NCBI GenBank assembly: GCA_947258805.1
Contig: CAMYJV010000064.1
Coordinates: 8,334-17,516, forward strand
DNA length: 9,183 nucleotides
Origin: an uncultured Gammaproteobacteria bacterium
GTDB taxonomy: Bacteria; Pseudomonadota; Gammaproteobacteria; GCA-2729495
Direction of reading: 5' to 3'
A program made the position numbers and the translations under genes. This document shows positions 5,820 to 9,183 of the stretch, piece after piece; the stretch's first letter is position 1; every line of letters starts with the position of its first letter. Below the pieces are notes generated by a model. The model ran no database searches. It was given only the letters and a program-made list of their open reading frames with translations, and was not told the origin of the DNA.

Positions 5820-6233
5820 ATGAGTTTGCGCCGCAACATTTCCCAGGCCGGCGAGGAAGACGAAGGCGAGATCAACCTGACGCCGATGCTCGACGTCGTG
5901 TTCATCATGCTGATCTTTTTCATTGTGACGGCGACCTTCATCAAGGAAGCCGGCATCGACGTCAACCGGCCAGTGGCCAAGACAGCCGGGGAGCAGCGGG
6001 GTGCCAGCATCCTGATTGCCATAAGCCCGAACGATGATGTCTGGATCGACCGGCGCAAAATGAAGCTCGAGGCCGTGAAACCCGCCGTGGAGCGGCTGCT
6101 CGCCGAGAATCCAGAGGGCGAGGTGGTGATCCAGGCCGACTCGGAATCCCACGCTGAGACGTTGCTGGAAGTGATGGGATCGGTCCGCGACGCCGGCGCC
6201 AACAATATCGCCCTTTCGGCGGAACAAGATTAG
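5820..6233 (+). CDS. exbD: ExbD/TolR-family biopolymer transport protein (second copy)
   Basis: A 137-residue single-pass inner-membrane protein. The N-terminus GEEDEGE leads into NLTPMLDVVFIMLIFFIVTA (19-38) with Asp25 at the proton-relay position. The periplasmic part (about 45-137) includes SPNDDVWIDRRKM and EVVIQADSESHAETLLEVM, a better match to classical ExbD/TolR periplasmic domains than that of the upstream copy. GAGG (5807-5810) lies nine bases before the start. Tandem exbD genes also occur in Xanthomonas TonB loci, where the second copy has a specialised role; whether that holds here is unknown. It is followed by a 46-nt spacer with tandem TAGGC units and then tonB. Confidence 0.94.
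   Translation: MSLRRNISQAGEEDEGEINLTPMLDVVFIMLIFFIVTATFIKEAGIDVNRPVAKTAGEQRGASILIAISPNDDVWIDRRKMKLEAVKPAVERLLAENPEGEVVIQADSESHAETLLEVMGSVRDAGANNIALSAEQD
5867..5899 (+). repeat. 33-bp direct repeat shared by the two exbD genes (copy 2)
   Basis: Second copy of the block at 5429-5461, coding the same stretch around the channel aspartate of the second ExbD. Confidence 0.8.
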
Positions 6234-6279
6234 GCTAGGCTAGGTCTAAGCCTGTGAGAACGAACGGAATCGAGGTCTA

Positions 6280-6885
6280 ATGGTTGCGAGAATCGGCATT
6301 TCCCTTGCAGCAGGCGTAGTAGTCACCTTTGGTCTGTTGTGGCTCATGCAGATCCTGATTGCGACGGGCGAGAAAGCCCTGAGTGACGACCAGGACTACA
6401 AGTTCGTCGATTTCGTGCGCGTGGATCGTGACGAGAATATCGAACAGAAAAAAACGAAGCCCAAGAAACCGCCCGAACCAGATCAACCGCCGCCAGACCA
6501 GCCGCCGCCGGACTTTGACAACGCAGACCCGTCTGCCCAGGGCATCACCATCGGCAACGTGAACGTCGACACCGGTATCAGCATTGGTGGAATCGGCGGC
6601 TTCGACAACGTAGATGGTGAGTATCTGCCTATCGTGAAGGTCGCGCCCATCTATCCTCGCCGCGCGCAGTCGCGTGGCGTCGAGGGGTACTGCATCCTTA
6701 GTTTCACCGTCACGCGCACAGGCACTGTGGCCGATCCGGCAACTATTGAATGCAGTAGCACCCTGTTCGAGCGCGCATCGACGAACGCCGTGCTCAAGTT
6801 CAAGTACAAGCCACGGGTAGTCAATGGCGAGCCCATTGACGTGCCCGGCGTGAAACACAAGATCACGTTCCAGCTCGAGGACTGA
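6280..6885 (+). CDS. tonB: TonB2-type energy transducer protein
   Basis: A 201-residue protein that should span the periplasm and pass motor energy to outer-membrane receptors. It has a single N-terminal transmembrane helix at about 5-27 and a proline/charge-rich spacer at about 57-79 (KTKPKKPPEPDQPPPDQPPP), short compared with E. coli TonB. The C-terminal TonB domain begins near APIYPRRAQSRGVEGY (123-137) and includes FKYKPRVVNGEP and a final ITFQLED. Tyr125-Pro126 corresponds to the receptor-contacting YP. The helix reads VVVTFGLLWLMQIL and lacks the histidine of the E. coli SxxxH motif. Cys138 and Cys158 could form a disulfide in the periplasm. GAGG lies just four bases before the ATG, a short spacing. 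The downstream TPR gene starts 3 nt after its stop. Confidence 0.93.
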   Translation: MVARIGISLAAGVVVTFGLLWLMQILIATGEKALSDDQDYKFVDFVRVDRDENIEQKKTKPKKPPEPDQPPPDQPPPDFDNADPSAQGITIGNVNVDTGISIGGIGGFDNVDGEYLPIVKVAPIYPRRAQSRGVEGYCILSFTVTRTGTVADPATIECSSTLFERASTNAVLKFKYKPRVVNGEPIDVPGVKHKITFQLED

Positions 6886-6888
6886 CGA

Positions 6889-8232
6889 ATGCTGCAATCA
6901 GGCCAGGGACAGCGCATCACATGGTGGACGGCTCGTAATACCGGTTGGCTTCTGCTGGTGCTGCTCACCCTTGGCTGGTGCGTGGCGCCCCCCGCGATTG
7001 CGCAGGAAGGCGAGAAGCAGCAGCAGGAAACCAAGCGCACCGGGTCCATGAGCGAGAAGACCTATAAGAAACTCGCCGAGGCCCAGGAACTGGCGGACGC
7101 GGAAGACTTCGCCGGCGCGCGCCGGGTGCTGGACGAGCTGCAGGCTTCGCCGAAACTGTCACCGTACGAGCTGGCGCAACTCTACAATTTCTACGGTTTC
7201 ATTTATTACGCGGAAGAAAACTATACGCAGAGTATCGCCTCCTACGAGAAGGTGCTGGCACAGCCCGAAATTCCGCAGGGTCTGCGGGACCAGACCCTTT
7301 ACACGCTGGCTCAGCTCTACTTCACGACGGAGAAATGGCAGAAGGCTATTGATCTGGTGAACCAATGGCTCGCGACGGCCACGAACCCTGGCCCGGAGCC
7401 CTACATTCTGCTGGGGTCTGGCTATTACTCCCTTGAGCGCTGGAAAGACATGATCCAGCCCATTGAAACGGCCATGCGCATAGCGCGCGAGCGGGACAAC
7501 CCCGTCAAGGAGCAGTGGTACCTGTTGTTGCGCGCCGCTTACTACGAGATGGAGAACTACAAGAAGGTCAAGGACATTCTTGAAGTGCTGGTCGTCAATT
7601 GGCCGAAGAAAGAATACTGGACGCAGCTCTCGGCCATGTACGGTGAGCTGAAGTCGGAACGCAAGCAGCTGGCCGCTTACGAGGCGGCCTATGACCAGCA
7701 GTTGCTGACTCGCAGTGCCGAATTGGTGCAGCTGGCGCAGCTCTTCCTGCAGGCAAACGTGCCCTACAAGGCGTCACGCGTGCTCGAAAAGGGCTTTGAA
7801 GCCGGGATCATCGACAAAAAGGCCGAAAACTACCGGCTGCTGGCCAACTCCCTGCAACTGGCCGCGGAAGACCGTAAGGCGATCCCGGCCCTGAAGACGG
7901 CCGCAGGCATGTCTGACGATGGCCAGCTTTTCGTGCGGCTGGCTAACAGCTACCTCAATGTGTCCGAGTACGACGCGTGCGTCGAATCGGCCCGCAAGGG
8001 GCTCGACAAGGGCGGGCTGCGGCGCGAAGACAACGCGTACATCGTGCTTGGCATGTGCCTGTACGAAAAAGACCAGTACGAGCAGGCAAAAAAAGCTTTC
8101 CGCTCTGCCGCCCGCGACAAGCGCAGCGCCAAGACCGCCAACCAGTGGATCCAGTTCATCGAGCGCGAGCAGGATCGGGAGCGGCAGCTGGAACAGTCGT
8201 TGCAGCGGGTGCGCCGCGCCAGCACCAACTAG
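6889..8232 (+). CDS. Exported tetratricopeptide-repeat protein of the TonB operon
   Basis: A 447-residue protein with a signal peptide of about 38 residues (hydrophobic core WLLLVLLTLGWCV, cleavage likely after AIA before Gln39), so periplasmic or surface-attached. The mature part is almost all alpha-solenoid, with TPR-like helix pairs recognisable near 57-88, 96-125, 135-165, 170-200, 206-235, 277-305 and 345-413. The best-formed repeats are LYNFYGFIYYAEENYTQSIA and IVLGMCLYEKDQYEQAKKAF. The C-terminus is a highly charged helix (EREQDRERQLEQ). GAGG (6877-6880) lies eight bases upstream, and the gene starts 3 nt after tonB, implying translational coupling. TPR genes downstream of tonB are common in TonB2-type clusters. 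It probably scaffolds or helps assemble the complex in the periplasm, but no partner can be read from the sequence. Confidence 0.9.
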   Translation: MLQSGQGQRITWWTARNTGWLLLVLLTLGWCVAPPAIAQEGEKQQQETKRTGSMSEKTYKKLAEAQELADAEDFAGARRVLDELQASPKLSPYELAQLYNFYGFIYYAEENYTQSIASYEKVLAQPEIPQGLRDQTLYTLAQLYFTTEKWQKAIDLVNQWLATATNPGPEPYILLGSGYYSLERWKDMIQPIETAMRIARERDNPVKEQWYLLLRAAYYEMENYKKVKDILEVLVVNWPKKEYWTQLSAMYGELKSERKQLAAYEAAYDQQLLTRSAELVQLAQLFLQANVPYKASRVLEKGFEAGIIDKKAENYRLLANSLQLAAEDRKAIPALKTAAGMSDDGQLFVRLANSYLNVSEYDACVESARKGLDKGGLRREDNAYIVLGMCLYEKDQYEQAKKAFRSAARDKRSAKTANQWIQFIEREQDRERQLEQSLQRVRRASTN

Positions 8233-8264
8233 GCCGGTATCAGGGTCCTCGCGCGCGTCCGTTC

Positions 8265-8585
8265 ATGCCTCGGATCACCTACTTCGACCCGGCGGGGGCC
8301 CGCCATGACCTGGATGTGGATCCTGGCAGCACGGTCATGGAAGGGGCCATCGACAACAATGTGCCCGGGGTCGTGGCGGAGTGCGGTGGGGCTTGTGCCT
8401 GTGCAACCTGCCACGTCTATGTTGAACATGACTGGTTGCCAAAGCTTGCCCCGGTTTCGGAAATGGAGGACGCGATGCTCGATTCCGCGTTGTCCCGTCA
8501 GCTCAATAGCCGGCTCAGTTGCCAGATCGAGGTCGCCGACGAAATCGACGGCCTGATCGTGCACGTCGCGCCCAACGACTCTTAG
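8265..8585 (+). CDS. [2Fe-2S] ferredoxin, putidaredoxin/adrenodoxin type
   Basis: A 106-residue cytoplasmic electron carrier. Cys40, Cys46, Cys49 and Cys86 match the C-x5-C-x2-C-x36-C cluster ligands of putidaredoxin and adrenodoxin. An extra Cys44 lies in the loop (ECGGACACATCHV). Flanking motifs typical of the group are TVMEGAIDNNVPG, the acidic SEMEDAMLD (65-73, likely the partner-binding face) and SRLSCQIEV. Proteins of this type deliver electrons to P450s or related oxygenases from a ferredoxin reductase; the partner is not in this window. The gene starts 32 nt after the TPR gene with no terminator between, but no Shine-Dalgarno precedes the ATG and there is no nearby alternative start codon, so it may have its own promoter or be translated poorly. 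It is not the Isc-type Fdx, since no isc or hsc genes are nearby. Confidence 0.93.
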   Translation: MPRITYFDPAGARHDLDVDPGSTVMEGAIDNNVPGVVAECGGACACATCHVYVEHDWLPKLAPVSEMEDAMLDSALSRQLNSRLSCQIEVADEIDGLIVHVAPNDS

Positions 8586-8595
8586 ACAAAATTCC

Positions 8596-9183
8596 ATGCA
8601 GCTGATCACGCTCGAATGCCGGGAACTCGCAGGCCGGCCGGGCGCAATTACGCGCGGCGGCGAAATACTTGACCTGGCCGCGGCACCCACCACGCTGGAT
8701 CAGGCCCAGTGGATTCCACACTCGGTGGTCAGCATTCTTGCCGCCGGCGAAGAGGGCAGGGAACGCGTTCAGCGGCTGCTGGATGCCGCTGCTGCGGCAG
8801 ACCCTCAGCAGCTGCGCGACGCCGGCGTCCTGTTGCCGATGGATCAGACCCGCCTGATGGCCCCCGTGCGACGACCGGGGCTCGTATTACTGCTTGAATC
8901 GGACCGCGCCGACGTCGGCGAGCCGGATCCAGTGGCTTACATCAAGAGTCCGAATACGGTCGTCGGGCCCGCCGCGACCGTCAACGTGCCGTGGCGCGCT
9001 GCCGACGGGCTCAGTGCACGCCCGCTGTTCGGCGTGGTGCTCGGTCGGCCGCTGCATCTGGCCGATGCAGAAGAGGCGAATTCGGCCATTGCGGCCTATA
9101 CCCTGTTGCTGGATCTGTCGCGCCCCCACCTGGGCGGCGTGATTGATGTGGCGAGCTGGCGCAGCTACCTGGACAGCAAGCAG
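8596..9183 (+). CDS. Fumarylacetoacetate-hydrolase-family protein (partial, possibly degenerate active site)
   Basis: A frame open for 196 codons to the right edge, starting 10 nt after the ferredoxin. An N-terminal domain (GRPGAITRGGEILDLAAA at 13-30) is followed by LLPMDQTRLMAPVRRPG (79-95), then VAYIKSPNTVVGPAATVNVP (113-132) and LFGVVLGRPLHLADAEEANS (144-163), which match the FAH fold in order. In catalytic members the segment before VVIGR reads like YEVELAVVIGR and supplies two metal-binding glutamates. Here it reads SARPLFGVVLGR, and the upstream GLNYxxHAxE block is replaced by LLLESDRADVGEP. Asp173 (LLLDLS) matches a later metal ligand. The protein may therefore be a non-enzymatic or altered FAH-fold member; a divergent hydratase or decarboxylase relative is also possible. 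The start has no Shine-Dalgarno, like the ferredoxin. The family call is fairly safe; function is unknown. Confidence 0.75.
   Translation, partial: MQLITLECRELAGRPGAITRGGEILDLAAAPTTLDQAQWIPHSVVSILAAGEEGRERVQRLLDAAAAADPQQLRDAGVLLPMDQTRLMAPVRRPGLVLLLESDRADVGEPDPVAYIKSPNTVVGPAATVNVPWRAADGLSARPLFGVVLGRPLHLADAEEANSAIAAYTLLLDLSRPHLGGVIDVASWRSYLDSKQ

Noticed and set aside
4967..6205. 412-codon open frame on the minus strand opposite exbB and both exbD genes
   Set aside because: It is a low-complexity Ser/Arg/Thr-rich shadow frame with no ribosome site; the opposite strand encodes clear ExbB and ExbD proteins.
6231..6257. Tandem TAGGC units and a short AGGCT/AGCCT inverted repeat between exbD and tonB
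   Set aside because: There are just two and a half pentamer copies and a 5-bp stem with no T-run, so it is neither a terminator nor a meaningful repeat array.
7977..8264. N-terminal extension of the ferredoxin into the TPR gene
   Set aside because: The extension is an out-of-frame shadow of the TPR coding sequence; the ferredoxin fold begins at MPRITYFD at 8265.

Overview
The window looks like chromosomal DNA from a GC-rich gammaproteobacterium. Two things suggest this: a short class I IlvC next to a LeuA, and a DUF3450 / TtpC-type ExbB / ExbB / ExbD / ExbD / TonB / TPR cluster, an arrangement familiar from marine gammaproteobacteria and from the Vibrio TonB2 system. I see no insertion sequence, tRNA, rRNA, CRISPR array or phage gene. 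The genus cannot be fixed from the sequence alone.

Layout. (1) Positions 1-2100, minus strand: ilvC followed 37 nt later by leuA, which runs off the left edge. These are branched-chain amino acid synthesis genes. (2) Positions 2101-2632: a divergent control region. Its minus-strand half (about 2156-2313) reads as a transcription attenuator for ilvC-leuA. It holds a 30-residue leader peptide with a Val/Leu run, a perfect 8-bp antiterminator and an intrinsic terminator with seven U residues. Its plus-strand half holds an extended -10 candidate and a structured 5' leader of about 245 nt. (3) Positions 2633-8232, plus strand: a tightly packed seven-gene operon. It encodes a periplasmic DUF3450 coiled-coil protein, a large ExbB-family protein with a periplasmic coiled-coil N-terminus (TtpC-like), a small ExbB, two ExbD paralogues, a short TonB2-type TonB and an exported TPR protein. 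Together they should form a proton-driven inner-membrane motor with periplasmic accessories that energises TonB-dependent outer-membrane transport. (4) Positions 8265-9183, plus strand: a putidaredoxin/adrenodoxin-type [2Fe-2S] ferredoxin and a fumarylacetoacetate-hydrolase-family protein that runs off the right edge and seems to lack the usual metal-binding Glu-x-Glu.

The best candidates for a second look are the ilvC attenuator, the architecture shared by DUF3450 and the TtpC N-terminus, the replacement of the canonical pore glutamate in both ExbB-type proteins, and the degenerate FAH-family protein. The TonB cluster as a whole is a known type of system. I did not find a convincing wholly new one.
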